DNA from: Vespa crabro
Lineage: Eukaryota; Arthropoda; Insecta; Hymenoptera; Vespidae
Assembly: GCF_910589235.1 (NCBI RefSeq)
Contig: NC_060964.1
Location: forward strand, 5,647,992 to 5,711,991
Reading direction: 5' to 3'
Length of the DNA stretch: 64,000 nucleotides
The first letter of the stretch is position 1. Each line of letters begins with the position of its first letter. Below the pieces are notes generated by a model. It ran no database searches, was not told the DNA's origin, and worked only from the letters and a program-made list of their open reading frames with translations. Both the position numbers and the translations under genes were made by a program. Shown piece after piece: positions 13,283-25,133 of this stretch.

Positions 13283-13284
13283 TC

Positions 13285-13315
<31 letters not shown>

Positions 13316-13349
13316 TTCTCTCTCTACATATATATATATATATATATAT
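13283..13349. repeat. (TC)n/(TA)n composite
   Basis: TC with a single CGC interruption, passing into TA. Confidence 0.9.
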
Positions 13350-13485
13350 CGTTCTATCTTTCTTATTACTCTCGCTATCTTTCAAAATCCAGAATATTAA
13401 TTATAATTTAATTAAAAATTGCACGAGCAATACATTGACGATTTTACGATTAGTTAACAACTTTATATTCGCCTCAGTTTGTAAT

Positions 13486-13489
<4 letters not shown>

Positions 13490-13517
<28 letters not shown>
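13490..13517. repeat. T28 homopolymer
   Basis: Uninterrupted T run. Confidence 0.9.
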
Positions 13518-13518
<1 letters not shown>

Positions 13519-14130
13519 TTAATTTGTCACTTTCGTTCGGTCTGAACGATTGGTGATATTTTAAATAAAACTTTTAAAACTCAGTTCTCTCTCTTTTTCT
13601 TTTTTTTCTTTTTTTTTTTGTTTCTTTTTTTTTTTTTGTTCTTTCTCTTTTCCTATATTCCTTGCGTCACGTTTTTCAATGGTGAATTATTTTTCACGGA
13701 AAAATTTTTTCCCATTTCTTTTTCCGTCCCATTTGGTGACATTATCTGTAAGGAAGGAAACGTGATCGATTTCGGGATTTCTCGTAGGCTAGTTGTGTGA
13801 CGTAACAGGAGGCGCGTAATTTAGACGATTCTCAACGTTGGTCAGCGAAAACGGTCAACTCGAAACTCGGCATGAATTCGAAATCATTTGGTGAATCGTG
13901 CTGAGTTCAGGAATGAGAAGCAATCCTAAGTAAAAGGGATACGATATATTGCATTAGCGAGATATTAACATAAGTTAGTTGTACGACGATAAAAGTTTCC
14001 TTTCGAATTGAATAGTTTATCGTAGTTCTTCAAAACTTCGTTTACTTCTTCTTATACTTTTTGTTCATTCTTATTTTTGATCTTAACGATCAACGATCAA
14101 TGATTTTTCTTTCCATAATCTGTCAAATAG

Positions 14131-14184
14131 TAAAATAAAAAAAAAAATAAAAAAATAAAAAAATAAAAAAATAAAAAATAATAA
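14131..14184. repeat. (TAAAAAA)n A-rich repeat
   Basis: A-runs punctuated by single T at roughly seven-base intervals. Confidence 0.85.
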
Positions 14185-15184
14185 ATGTCAATATAACGTA
14201 AAATTATAATAATAAAAATATATCTCGATTCTATCTCGATACAATAGAAATTGATATAATAAAGATTAAATATCATTCGATATTAATATTTTTATACTCG
14301 TCGATTAATATCACGTATATCGATGTAACGTTATTCAAAGTAAATACTTCCCTGGCTATATCTATTTCATTTTCTCTAACTTTTGGAATACGTACTACCT
14401 TCTATCAGTACTAACCACAATAGGAAATACAAATAGGATTTCGTTCGAAAACGTTGGTAAGCATGTTTTGAACTCTGAAGGAGTATTATGCCACGGACAC
14501 GTAGACACAATGGGTCGGTGGTATAACGTCGTTTAAATTTCCCGTTTTCAGGAGAAACTTTACGGTAAAGTCCGTAGTTCTTGTCAGCTAATATACAAAC
14601 TTCGTTAGGTGAATATTCGAACGTTAGAATGTGCTCGACGTCATGGCGAGTAAGGGACACGTCATCAACCTGTAGACGTCGACACTTTCCTTAACACAAC
14701 GTTATTACAAATATACACACGTGTTTAACGTAATTAGAGTAACCCTTTATCGTAGAACGAACATATATATGAACGTAATAGATTCCTTGATAGTTTGTAG
14801 AAATTACAATGGATGTTAGTGGTGTTCTATCGTGATTATTATTACCCGTCTCGAGAATTCTAAGAATAGAATAAGAAGAAGACCAGGAAAGAATGGAAGA
14901 GGAAGAAGAAGAACGAGAACGTAGAAACGAGACAAGATAATTAACATCCCCTGGAGGGTTTAATAATTATTAACGATCCGAAACAAATCTCTGTTGAACG
15001 ATAATTTTCTACGGATATAAACAGTTAAGAGAAATTATAACAATAATTCCTTGAGAAACTTAGTAATTGGTCGCAACGGATTCCAAGTGTACGAAGCTTT
15101 CTAAGATAAACGTCTATTGAAACTTTTAAGTATCATTGTTAACTAAGCCGAAGATCAACGCTTAGCTTTTGAACAAACGAAAAG

Positions 15185-15188
<4 letters not shown>

Positions 15189-15226
<38 letters not shown>
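15189..15226. repeat. (AG)n microsatellite
   Basis: The 5' arm of a complementary GA/TC pair; see 15327. Confidence 0.9.
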
Positions 15227-15230
<4 letters not shown>

Positions 15231-15322
15231 AAATAAAGGCAATTCTTCTCTCTAAGCGGATCGAAGGTGTTCTCGATTCTTCAAGAAATTTCTATTTTTT
15301 TATCGATTGAGTCCAATCAACA

Positions 15323-15326
<4 letters not shown>

Positions 15327-15365
<39 letters not shown>
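15327..15365. repeat. (TC)n microsatellite
   Basis: Complementary to the run at 15189, with about 100 bases between. Confidence 0.9.
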
Positions 15366-15369
<4 letters not shown>

Positions 15370-15630
15370 AGACTCTTTAAGCAGCATGCATTATTCTCTC
15401 AAACGTGTAAACCATTTATTATATTGTTCTCTTCGATAGATCCAAAAGAAGGATTAAAGCAACTTAGAAAGTAGTAAGTTCGATTTTGGAAGTCAGTGAC
15501 TTTGGTTCTTCGTAAATTAGTTTGTTCGTATTTGAAGCATCCTCTCGGGGCAAGTTGATAGATCTTCGGGCTATCCTCTTGCAAGCAGATAGTTCTTAGG
15601 ACGATACTCTCGCGTAACTCGATGCGTCAC

Positions 15631-15648
15631 TCTCTCACTCTCTCTCTC

Positions 15649-15689
<41 letters not shown>

Positions 15690-15692
15690 ATC
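15631..15692. repeat. (TC)n interrupted microsatellite
   Basis: A TC tract with CACTC and CTATTT interruptions, continuing to about 15725 as TC/TTC. Confidence 0.85.
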
Positions 15693-17457
15693 TCTTTCTC
15701 CATCTCTCTTCTTCTTCTTCTCTCGTTCGTACCTATTCTCGATGGATCAACAAAAGTTAACGGGCGCAATTACCGCGGCTTTCTAAGTTTCAAACCGCTC
15801 CTTTCGTATTGATTGAATTGCTGTTAGGTAGACCAAGTTCCAAACCGATTTCGATAGCTCGAAACATCAGAGATACATACTCTATCAACTTCTCAGAGAG
15901 AATGCAATTTCTACTTACGCTTATATCATCGATATTCAAGTCCATCGTCGCATCGAATTATCAAATGCAACTCGAAGACTCATCTCTCTCTCTCTCTCTC
16001 TCTCACGCTCTATCTTTTTTTTCATGTGAAATAGAATTTGATTAGATCGTTTCTAAGGACGTTCAAGTTTCTTATCATCGAAAAGAAAAAGGGAAGGAAA
16101 AGATCCTAGAAGAAAAAGTGAATGAACGAATAGAAGTTTCCCCATATCGTTCTTTCACCTTTAAACGATCCCCAAGTATATCCAACGAAGCTACATTTCC
16201 AACTCTTATTCAGCGGTTACTGAACGGCGTCCAATTAGAAAAAGAAAAAAAAAAAAACTTAGAGTCGAGAGAGCTTTCGAATAAGAGATGACCTTTATCC
16301 AAGAGCTTTAGCCCACTGATACGATCCCTTTACTCCAATGTCTCTCTTAAGGATTACGTGTTTTCAAGATATCGCATCGTTTAACCCTTTACGCATTCAC
16401 TCCTTAAATCCCCATTCGACATCTTGTTTCATCCATGTAATAGTTCATTTTTATATGGGTATCATTCATACGTTCTGTAATTATGAATTGAGTATTAATT
16501 TTGACATAGAGTTATCTATATGAGAAAAGTAAAAAGTTTATTCTAATTAACGCATTCATCGTCAAAAAAGAAAAATGTATTTCGACGATATCGTATATTG
16601 AAAGAGAATAATAGAATACCGAATTGCGTTGCAGTATTGAATTGCACAAAAACGTGATGTAAATAAAAGAAACATCGCGTGATGTGAAGTCACTCAGTAA
16701 CGGTACACTGGAGACCATAATGGCGGTGAATGGGTTAAAATAATCGTGAAAAAAATATTGAAGAGTCGTTTGTAAAATTGTCATTTATTTTTCTATATAG
16801 AACGAAAAAAAACAAAAAAAAAAAAAAAAAAACAAAAAAAAATATATATATATATATCTGGATAAAGGATATCGCTTGAAATTGATAATAATACGAAAAA
16901 CGATAATACGTTGTACGATACTTCTTCGCGAATGAGAAAACGTAAAGATGATCCCTTCGAAATGAGAAAACAAGACTATTGATAGATTTGAGTGAAGGAA
17001 ACGAGAAAAGAAAAATATGAATGTAACGTATGCATGAGAGCTATTGCGTTCATTGAAACATCGACTGATACAACAACGCTTGGAGTCGAGATCATACGTA
17101 TGTAAAGCCATGGGCAACCATAAAAAAGGTTTACGAGCAGTAAAAATCCGACAGCCGTGCGCACTTCCTAGCCGTCTGTGTTCACATGGTAGAGTGGATA
17201 AAATATAGATACTCGAGCTTGCGCGTTGCCTTCCATTTCTTTTTCTCTTTTTATTTTTACCCTTTTCGATTTCTCTTTTCGCTTCGCTATTTCTCTCCAT
17301 TTATTCGATACATGTGGTGGAACAAAAGGCTGCGTAATGATCCGTCGGAAGTGTTTCATTTTATTGCAAACGAAAAGAAATAAAAGGGACGTGAAATTTT
17401 TGCACGATAAATTCGCGGGTAATAAATATTTACGCGTGTTTCTTTCTTTTCTCTTGT

Positions 17458-17475
17458 TTTTGTTTTTTTTCTTTT

Positions 17476-17531
<56 letters not shown>

Positions 17532-17533
17532 CT
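17458..17533. repeat. T-rich tract with T33 core
   Basis: A T33 homopolymer at 17478-17510, flanked by further T runs split by single C. Confidence 0.9.
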
Positions 17534-17652
17534 CTTTCGTCAACGAACAAATTTTTGTCGTCGTTGCTCCTCGAAAAAACCATACATACATAACTTGCTT
17601 CTTTTCTTGCGTTACAATTTCTGTGTTTTCGTTATCTTTTCTATCATCCTCG

Positions 17653-17654
<2 letters not shown>

Positions 17655-17694
<40 letters not shown>
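17655..17694. repeat. (CT)n microsatellite
   Basis: A pure CT run. Confidence 0.9.
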
Positions 17695-17697
<3 letters not shown>

Positions 17698-18832
17698 CCT
17701 CTAGTATAAATCATTACTCACGAAGATCGATCATTTTTTTTTCGTGTCACTTTTTTTTTTCGATGAGATCAGCCTGAAAAGTTATCGATCTCGATAAAAG
17801 TCCTTTCGTATTTCTTCTTACAGACGTTCTCGTAAAGAAACTTGTATCTTAATCCCAGGATAGAAGTTGGCCTGCATACGCGTATAGATCTATAGAAGGA
17901 TTCAATTAATCATAGATACAAGTTTGAAGTGGTTCACGAACAAGATGATTGGTCCGTGAGAAGCCTCAAGGGATATTGCGAAGAGTACGAGAGAGATGGC
18001 AATAGGTATGAGAGACCAGTATACCGTAGGATATTCGTTCCAAAATTGTCACGATGATAAATCGTGCTTGTATCATATGTGCGCGAGAGCGTGCACGCGT
18101 GTGTGTGTTTCGAAAGCACCGACCAAAAAAAAAAAAAAAAAAAAGGAGAAAACAAAAATAGAAACAAAAAAAGAAAGACAGAAAAAAAGAATATTCATGT
18201 TGCTCGTAGTAAAATCAAAATTATCCTACGTGGTTGTTAAATTTGTAAAAATGAAATTATTAATTTTCATTACTTTCCTTTTGGTCTGTTATCTCTCTCT
18301 CTCTCTCTTTCTCTCTCGGTCTCTCTCTCACTTTCCCATTTATAAATAAAACTTCGTAAAGTTTCATTGCTTATACGTGTTAGTTCATTGATACGTAACA
18401 TCGATGTTGGGAGTTCTTTCTAGCTCGAGAATACACGGCAGAGAGGTTATAAATAATACCTTCAAGCTTTTGAAATCGTATACCATCGACACTGGTTGAG
18501 TTACGATTTTACGGTATTGAAGAAGAATACACGAAAAATCGTAGGATTATCTCGAGGAAAAATTCGGTGACGCGTCGATAATATATCGTATATTCTTTAG
18601 TGAACACTTTTTTACGAAGTTCTTTCTTTCATTTCCTTTTTCTTTTTTTTCTTTTTTTTCTTTTTCTTTTTTTTTTTTTTTCTTTCATTCACGAGTTAAT
18701 CCCACGCTCTCCGATCTCATTCTTATTGTTATAATTTTCTTTTCACTTTTCTTTCCTTCCTAGAATTTTTTTTCTTCTTCCTCGTAACCCTAGGATTCCT
18801 TACGTCCCGTTCGAAAGTTAATACTTAATTTC

Positions 18833-18834
<2 letters not shown>

Positions 18835-18863
<29 letters not shown>

Positions 18864-18879
18864 TTTTTTTTTTTTTTTT
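18835..18879. repeat. (ATT)n then poly-T
   Basis: ATT units run into a T tract at 18863-18879. Confidence 0.9.
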
Positions 18880-19849
18880 CTATTGCATACTAAGGAATCG
18901 TGTAAAATAACGATTATCGTTGAAAGTCGCGAGATCTTTTAACGGATGACGACGCATCGAGAAAATGAGAAGAACCGACGAATGAGACTTTTGTAATTTC
19001 CCTCGTGTGCTATTCGTCAGGCACTTAACCACACGATCCTAAAAGTACTTCGTGAAACTACAAGAACTTCTCTTCTCTCTCTCTCTCTCTCTCTTTCATA
19101 GGTGACGCGAAAGCTGCACTACTAACTTCATATGAATGAAAGCAGCAACGCGTATTTCGTATATCGAAATATTTATCCATATGTATATATGTATGCATGT
19201 ATGTATGTATGTATGTACGTATGTACATAGTTATATAAACAAAGTTTGAATGCATTCATATTCTTCGACATATCGACGTTTTCGGTAATCAGTCAACTAG
19301 ATAAATCACTTTTTAATTGTTAACTAAACAAACTTTTTTTACCTTTTATACATAAAATCCAAAAGGATTATTCAATCATTTTTTTTTTTCTTTTTTTAAT
19401 GAATCTGTTACATTTTAATAGTATCACAGCGTATTTTATAGAAATGAAAATGTCTGTCATGGTAGCCATACTATCGAAAGTTCCACTTTGGCAAACATAG
19501 AGTTGAGTTTGCAGTAGTCAACAGAGTGAAAAACAAATATTGTCTGATGCTTAGAACAGGCATGAAGACATGCAAGAGAGGTAGAGATGCAAGAGGAAAT
19601 CGTATCAGTGTAGGAACATTTTGGTGAAACTGCACTGAGCCGCGGAACGAACGTATCATTATCCTTCGTCGCCAAGGTCCATTAGAAACTAAATGTGCTA
19701 CGTTCCGGCTGGTAAACATCCATGCTGCTACGAGAAACCTGACTGATTGCGTGGATACGGTAATTGTGCGCCCAGTTACAGAATCAGCTATACTGGGTAG
19801 GAAAGTAGAAAGTAATCAAAAGCTACAGATACGTGTGAAGGAAAAAGAA

Positions 19850-19855
<6 letters not shown>

Positions 19856-19919
<64 letters not shown>
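19856..19919. repeat. (GA)n interrupted microsatellite
   Basis: Two GA runs split by GAAAGAGAAA. Confidence 0.9.
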
Positions 19920-19920
<1 letters not shown>

Positions 19921-20768
19921 TGGAGGAGGGATAAAGATAGAAATATGGTAGAAAAGCAAAAAATAAAGAGAAAGGGATAGGGAGAAAAAGAGAGAGAACA
20001 ATGAGAGAATCTAGCAAATTTTACAAAATAATTATATCCATTTAAATCCTTGCCTTTCTCTGTATCTTAAAATCACTCTGTTAATTATTTTGAATGCATA
20101 TGGTTGCTTTTGTAAAGACATCCCACAGAAACAAGTTGATCTTACCGTGTTACCATGTTTTGAAGAAAAGAAGAAAAAAGAAAAAGAAAAAAAAAAAGGG
20201 AAAAAGAGAAAATAAAAAAGATAGAAACAGAAAAAAAATTTACAAGAGAAACAAAAACGCAAAGGGAAAATGAATGACCTGCGATATCCGTTCGAATGCA
20301 TTGTCATTTTATCATATTGTGTCTTATGGAAGAAAGAAATTCTATTATGTTAATGGAAAAATATAAGTATATTTAAAAGTATTCTTCGTAATAAATGAAA
20401 CATAATACTTATGTGTAAGGAAAATTAATATTATGAACGAATCATGAGAAGGGAATAGTGTTTACGTCGTAAGTAACATTCATGAAACTCAGTTACGTTT
20501 GTCATAACATTCCACCACCAACAGAATTTATTTTCCGTGAATATTGTTGTACAGTAATAATATGCGGTTGAATTTATTTCCATTATAATATATCGTATCA
20601 TACGAATATAAATTCGTATTGTTCCACGTGATATGTCAAACGAAAATGATTTCCTTCTCTCAACTCGCCGCATTTAGATTGGTTCCTTGATATCGTCGAA
20701 ACTCGAATCCATGAAAACGCTGATTGCTTGGAGTGCATCCATCCGACGGAAACAACTGCATATATATA

Positions 20769-20769
<1 letters not shown>

Positions 20770-20821
<52 letters not shown>
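20770..20821. repeat. (TA)n microsatellite
   Basis: About 25 uninterrupted units. Confidence 0.9.
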
Positions 20822-20823
<2 letters not shown>

Positions 20824-21369
20824 GCACACACGAGCACATACATATACAATGCACATATCTCTGATTATTTCATGATTTTTTTTAGAAAGACATTCGATAA
20901 TATCAAATTTGCACAATTAATTGCTTATGCTTAATTATCGAAAACCCATGTAACATCGAAGCTCATGATCATAAATAGCATCAAGTTAACTTGGTCATAT
21001 AATTAATCAATCAACTCCAATCTAATTAATGTTGAGTAGTCAAGCAACGATCATAATATATCACTTGTTGACTGGAATGACATTTATTGAATTGGCGAAA
21101 GCTTTAAAAGTTCGATCGAATGTTTTGCGAGAGAAAAAAAAACAAAAAAAAAACAAAAAAAAAAAAAAAGAAAAACAGAAAAGAAGAAAAAAATCGACGT
21201 TGGTATATATCTATCAGATATTTTGGTTAAAATAGTTTAGTATAAACTTTGATTATGTTAGTACGTAAATTGTTTAATTTCATATCAAGTAAATACGGAA
21301 AAGACTCGAATGAGTGATTACACATAAATGGAGAGTCGAGAAAGAGAAACAGAAAAACGGAAACAGAAA

Positions 21370-21372
<3 letters not shown>

Positions 21373-21419
<47 letters not shown>
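21373..21419. repeat. (GA)n microsatellite
   Basis: A pure GA run of about 23 units. Confidence 0.9.
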
Positions 21420-21422
<3 letters not shown>

Positions 21423-21755
21423 GAAGAGCTTCGTACTCTCATTCTCTCTCTCTTTCTCTTTATGAAAATAAAGAGAAGGAAGGGCAATAAGAGAAGAAGA
21501 AAGTAGGAAACGTGAAAAAAAGGTAGTAGTCACCGTGTATACGGAGAATCTGTTTTAGCCCAGTAGAAGCTGTAGCGAGATAATTATCCCTCTGCTTCTG
21601 AAAACGTTATTTACGCTGCCCCGGCTGTGTGCCATCATCAAACCACCACTACTACTAACATAACTACTGTTACTGATGTTACTACTAGAACTGTTAACTT
21701 AGTCGTATACTTAATTTCTGACAAATTTAACCTTTTAGTCTTTCGTCCAGCATAA

Positions 21756-21756
21756 A

Positions 21757-21787
<31 letters not shown>

Positions 21788-21791
21788 TTTT
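21756..21791. repeat. (TA)n then poly-T
   Basis: A TA run passing directly into a T tract. Confidence 0.85.
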
Positions 21792-22866
21792 ACTAACTCT
21801 AAAGGTGTTGTCGTATAGAATGATGATAATGACAAAAGAGGGGGAGGGAAGAGGAGGGAGTTCTTTTATTTCTTCCTATAATACATTGTGAAAGAGATTG
21901 TCAAACGAATGAACGAACGAAAACCGGGAAAGAGTGGTTCGAACGAAAAAAAAAAAAAGAAAAAAAGGAAAGTAGGGAGAGCAGGAAGAGGAGAAGGAGG
22001 AAAAAGAATAGGGGATCAAAAAAAAAAATAGAAAGAAAAAGAAAGGAAGTAGGGAAAACGAAAAGGTAGAGAAAATGTATAACCAGCCTTTGTGCTATTG
22101 ACACCTTTATAACTGCTGATCCCTCCTTTATCGGGATTTTTTCCCTACTTTGACATCGGCTTCGTTTTACCAAACGGAAACCATCGTAATTACTATTGGA
22201 CCAAGGTTTGATCTTTCCATTTTTTTTTTCTTTTTTTCCTTTTTTTTTTCTCTATCTCTCTTCCTCCTTTTCCTTTCTCATTCTCTTATTCGACTTTTAT
22301 CTTTCAAGATATTTTTATATTTCTCATTGCATTGTCCTTGCCGATCGATCGAATTAGCATTAATTGCTTCGATATGGAAAATGGAAAAAATTCTTGATAA
22401 GGAGGGTTAAAGAATTTTTTAAATTACGCTCTATATTATTTATCATCGTGGAACATTCGAAGAATTTATTTTCTTGTTCCTACGTTCTTTCAATCTAATG
22501 ACTTTAAATATATAATATAAATATATAACAAAGTAATTTTTTCGAACGTTTCCTTCAAAAGAAAATATTTAATATTTGCATGACTCTTAATTAATTTGAC
22601 AATTAAAATTACGTTAAATAATATCCATGGTAATAGTTAAATAATAAATTATGTTAAATAACTTTCATTCGTATAAATTAAACATAAATATAGACAACAA
22701 TTTAAGAAAGGTTTTATATCGTTATATAAAACCAAATAATTCTAATCGGGTTTTTTATAATTGGCCAAGTTTCTCCTTTCAATATAGTTATTCTTGATTA
22801 ATCTCTTAATGATCGGGCTTCGAACGAGAGATGTCTCTAATGAAATGGTTTCTTGTTTTGTTACAG

Positions 22867-22970
22867 ACCAATCCTCCAAGCCCCTTGGAAAAAGGTTTCC
22901 GTTTGATCTGGGCAGCAAAGCCACCGAATAACAAGGCAGGCAATAGGATAAAGACCGAGTGCCGGATGTA
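22867..22970 (+). other. Candidate upstream (5' UTR or alternative) exon
   Basis: A strong acceptor (T-rich tract ending in TTACAG, with CTAAT about 30 bases upstream) precedes 104 bases of unique, balanced-composition DNA that ends at a GTGAGT donor at 22971. One of the three forward frames is open through the whole exon; the other two contain stops. It lies about 900 bases before the start codon of the CUB-domain gene on the same strand. A possible partner acceptor is the pyrimidine-rich stretch ending in CATAG at 23681-23686, which would put 23687-23873 in the leader. This could be a 5' UTR exon of that gene or an exon of another transcript; it cannot be settled from sequence alone. Confidence 0.3.
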
Positions 22971-23034
22971 GTGAGTGCTTTCGAGAATGGAGAAGAACGA
23001 CTTAGAGACAGAAGAAATAAGATAAAGAGAATTG

Positions 23035-23047
23035 GAAGAAGAAGAAG

Positions 23048-23077
<30 letters not shown>
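23035..23077. repeat. (GAA)n microsatellite
   Basis: About 14 units, between the candidate upstream exon and the coding start. Confidence 0.9.
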
Positions 23078-23078
<1 letters not shown>

Positions 23079-23423
23079 TCTTGGTTCTTCTACGATACGT
23101 AATTTGACCTTAAGAAGAAGAATACGTTGAAAGTGGAAAAGAGAAAAGAAAGAAATCGAAAGGATCTGTTAGTATTTTATGGACGCTCTTGACGCCAATG
23201 ATTTTGTCTTTAGAGAAAAGGAGAAGTACAAGAGGAAGAATATATTTTGGCATTCATGAAAAAAAAAAGAAATAAAATCTGTGAGAAGATAATGAATGTA
23301 AGAGACCGTCCTCTGTTGGAATGTAAATTTTTCCTCATAAAATTTCCATCGATGTAAATCAAACTATTTCCGCTCGTTATACTCGATCGATCGTATTGGA
23401 TTGTTGAAATAAAAAAAAAAAGA

Positions 23424-23455
<32 letters not shown>

Positions 23456-23589
23456 AGAAAAGAAACAAACAAATACTATGCCGGGTCGTTATATATTCAT
23501 TGACTAAAAGTTTCGCGTAAAGTGAATAGGACGAGAGGAGTATAGGACAGGGGAAAATAAACGTGTATACATACATATAATTTCCGTGT

Positions 23590-23593
<4 letters not shown>

Positions 23594-23631
<38 letters not shown>
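23594..23631. repeat. (TA)n microsatellite
   Basis: A pure TA run about 240 bases before the start codon. Confidence 0.9.
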
Positions 23632-23633
<2 letters not shown>

Positions 23634-23836
23634 TTATAACGACGTAGGTGATATCGTGTGCTACTTATGTCATTATTTTGACATAGAACGCTGGAGACAT
23701 AGTGACATAGCGCGATTACGTTGTGGTTCTTGAAATTGAAAGGAAAAAGAAGAGGAGCAAAAAAGGAAAATTTAAAGAGGAAAGGAGTGTGCGAGGAGCC
23801 AAGAAAGATGATATTGAGGCGGAGGACTGATTGAAG

Positions 23837-23843
23837 GAGAAGA

Positions 23844-23873
<30 letters not shown>
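23837..23873 (+). promoter_or_regulatory. GA-rich leader abutting the start codon
   Basis: A GAGA-type tract, pure from about 23854, runs directly into the ATG at 23874. GAGAG elements are known binding sites for GAGA-factor/CLAMP-type proteins in flies, so a promoter-proximal role is possible. GA repeats are so common in this window that chance placement is equally plausible. Confidence 0.3.
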
Positions 23874-23874
<1 letters not shown>

Positions 23875-24006
23875 TGGCGACGAACAAGGACACTAGTGTA
23901 ACGAGTGTGGCGCGTTGGAGTTTATGGTTTGGTGCCGTACTCCTCGCAACAGCGTCCTTGGTCTATTCTCAGGTCACGTGGACGCCGATCTACGTTGGCG
24001 GACACA
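23874..24006 (+). CDS. Exon 1 of secreted Cys-rich/CUB-domain protein (signal peptide)
   Basis: This exon encodes residues 1-44 plus one base of codon 45. The start has G at -3 and G at +4, and an in-frame TGA lies upstream at 23832, so this ATG is the first in frame. A typical secretory signal is visible: a polar N-region with Lys5 and Arg14, a hydrophobic core at about residues 15-31 (WSLWFGAVLL followed by ATASLVY), and a likely cleavage after Ser32, leaving a mature end QVTWTP. A consensus GTAAGT donor follows at 24007. The phase-1 remainder (A) joins exon 2 to form AGC (Ser45). The product is therefore expected to enter the secretory pathway. Assignment to the later exons rests on phase and on how well a secreted, Cys-rich, CUB-type product fits; no transcript was available. 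Confidence 0.8.
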
Positions 24007-24180
24007 GTAAGTACAAATTCTTTTGTGTTCTTTTACAAATCTCCTTCGTCCTTTAAGCTTAAGCTTTAAGGTTATACGACAGTTGAATAAAATTCTCTTC
24101 TCCTCTTTCTTCTCTTTTCCAATTGTAACAAAGCTTCGATTAAATTTATCAGTTTCGATTTTTCTTTCGTCCTTTCTTCC

Positions 24181-24228
24181 TCTTCTTCGTCTTCTTCTTC
24201 GTCTTCTTCTTCTTCTTCTTCTTCTTCG
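24181..24228. repeat. (TTC)n with GTC interruptions
   Basis: Trinucleotide tract early in intron 1. Confidence 0.9.
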
Positions 24229-24513
24229 TTTTTGTTTTTTGTATTGTTTTTTCCTTTCTTTAAATTTTTTTTCCATCAATTTACCCAAACGTCGGATTGC
24301 GTCGACTTAAAAACAAATGTGACTCGACTGAAGTTTCGACGCGACGCCGACGCATTTAAAGCATCGAGATATTTTTCGCACGAATGAAAAACACTCCGGC
24401 GAGAGGCGATGAAATATAACGCAAAATTCCTCGTGTCTCGGCTACGTGAAGCAACAAAAAGAATCGGTTCAGTTGGTGGATCAATATTACAAACTCCCGA
24501 GGTCGCAAGCTCT

Positions 24514-24538
24514 GAGAAAGAGAGAAAGAGAGAAAGAG

Positions 24539-24575
<37 letters not shown>

Positions 24576-24609
24576 AAGAGAGCGAAAGAGAGAGAGAGAG
24601 AGAGAGAGA
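24514..24609. repeat. (GA)n interrupted tract
   Basis: Nearly 100 bases of GA/GAAA purine repeat. Confidence 0.9.
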
Positions 24610-24780
24610 TCGAAGTAACGGAGGACAACAGACGAGAACCAAGCGGTGAATTGATTGTGTCAATTAACGAACTACAACGGGCCGAAAGTTCTCAAACGAC
24701 TAAAACTAATGGCATATCAACTTTGTTCGGTCATAGTACGTTCAGAACAGAGAAAATAGAGCAAGAGAAGGAAAAGGACG

Positions 24781-24800
24781 GAGAGAGAGAGAGAGAGAGA

Positions 24801-24838
<38 letters not shown>
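24781..24838. repeat. (GA)n interrupted microsatellite
   Basis: Two GA runs split by AAAGAGAAA. Confidence 0.9.
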
Positions 24839-24840
<2 letters not shown>

Positions 24841-25095
24841 CATCGAAGGGCGTCCAACAAATTGTAGGACGAGCGTTAAAACGATTAACAACTATGTCCA
24901 CGGAATTCAGATTTCCTCCTGACAAATTCCGCATCGTCGTCAGCACGTTTTCTCGTATAATACGAGGATTTCTGTTTTCATACATACGTATGTATAAAAA
25001 TTCAGCAAAAGAGGAGAATTATTATTATTCTTTTCCTTTTTCTTCTTTATTATTTTTTTTTTTTTTTCATTTTTTTTAAAAACAATCTCATCTAC

Positions 25096-25096
<1 letters not shown>

Positions 25097-25129
<33 letters not shown>
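25097..25129. repeat. (TC)n microsatellite
   Basis: Complementary to the GA tracts 260-580 bases upstream. Confidence 0.9.

Positions 25130-25133
<4 letters not shown>

Larger units (their letters stand above)
11001..17000. other. Upstream region, part 3: no supported gene
   Basis: The region holds an ATT block at 11618-11669, a TC tract at 13028-13078, an inverted GA/TC pair at 15189/15327, and unique islands at 11870-12210, 14380-14700 and 15730-16780. The 11870-12210 island is open in overlapping frames on both strands, but nothing in it is recognisable and it lacks clear splice context. Nothing else gene-like is visible. Confidence 0.6.
17001..22866. other. Upstream region, part 4: no supported gene
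   Basis: A T33 tract (17478), TC (17655), GA (19856 and 21373) and TA (20770) microsatellites dominate. A repeat-free island at 19440-19800 is open in two overlapping minus-strand frames, neither of which I recognise. The last 150 bases before 22866 read like the 3' end of an intron: AT-rich, a CTAAT branch-point candidate, then a T-rich tract ending in CAG. Confidence 0.55.
22971..23873. other. Putative 5' intron and leader upstream of the start codon
   Basis: This gap between the candidate exon and the coding start holds a GAA repeat (23035-23077), an A-rich tract (23410-23460), a TA repeat (23594-23631) and then a purine-rich leader. A frame-matched TGA at 23832-23834 precedes the start codon, so the coding frame cannot extend further upstream in this exon. 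No convincing TATA box with an initiator was seen. Confidence 0.4.

Noticed and set aside
17226..17777. 183-codon plus-strand frame
   Set aside because: The core is a poly-Phe run from T33 and a Ser-Leu run from TC repeats; composition artefact.
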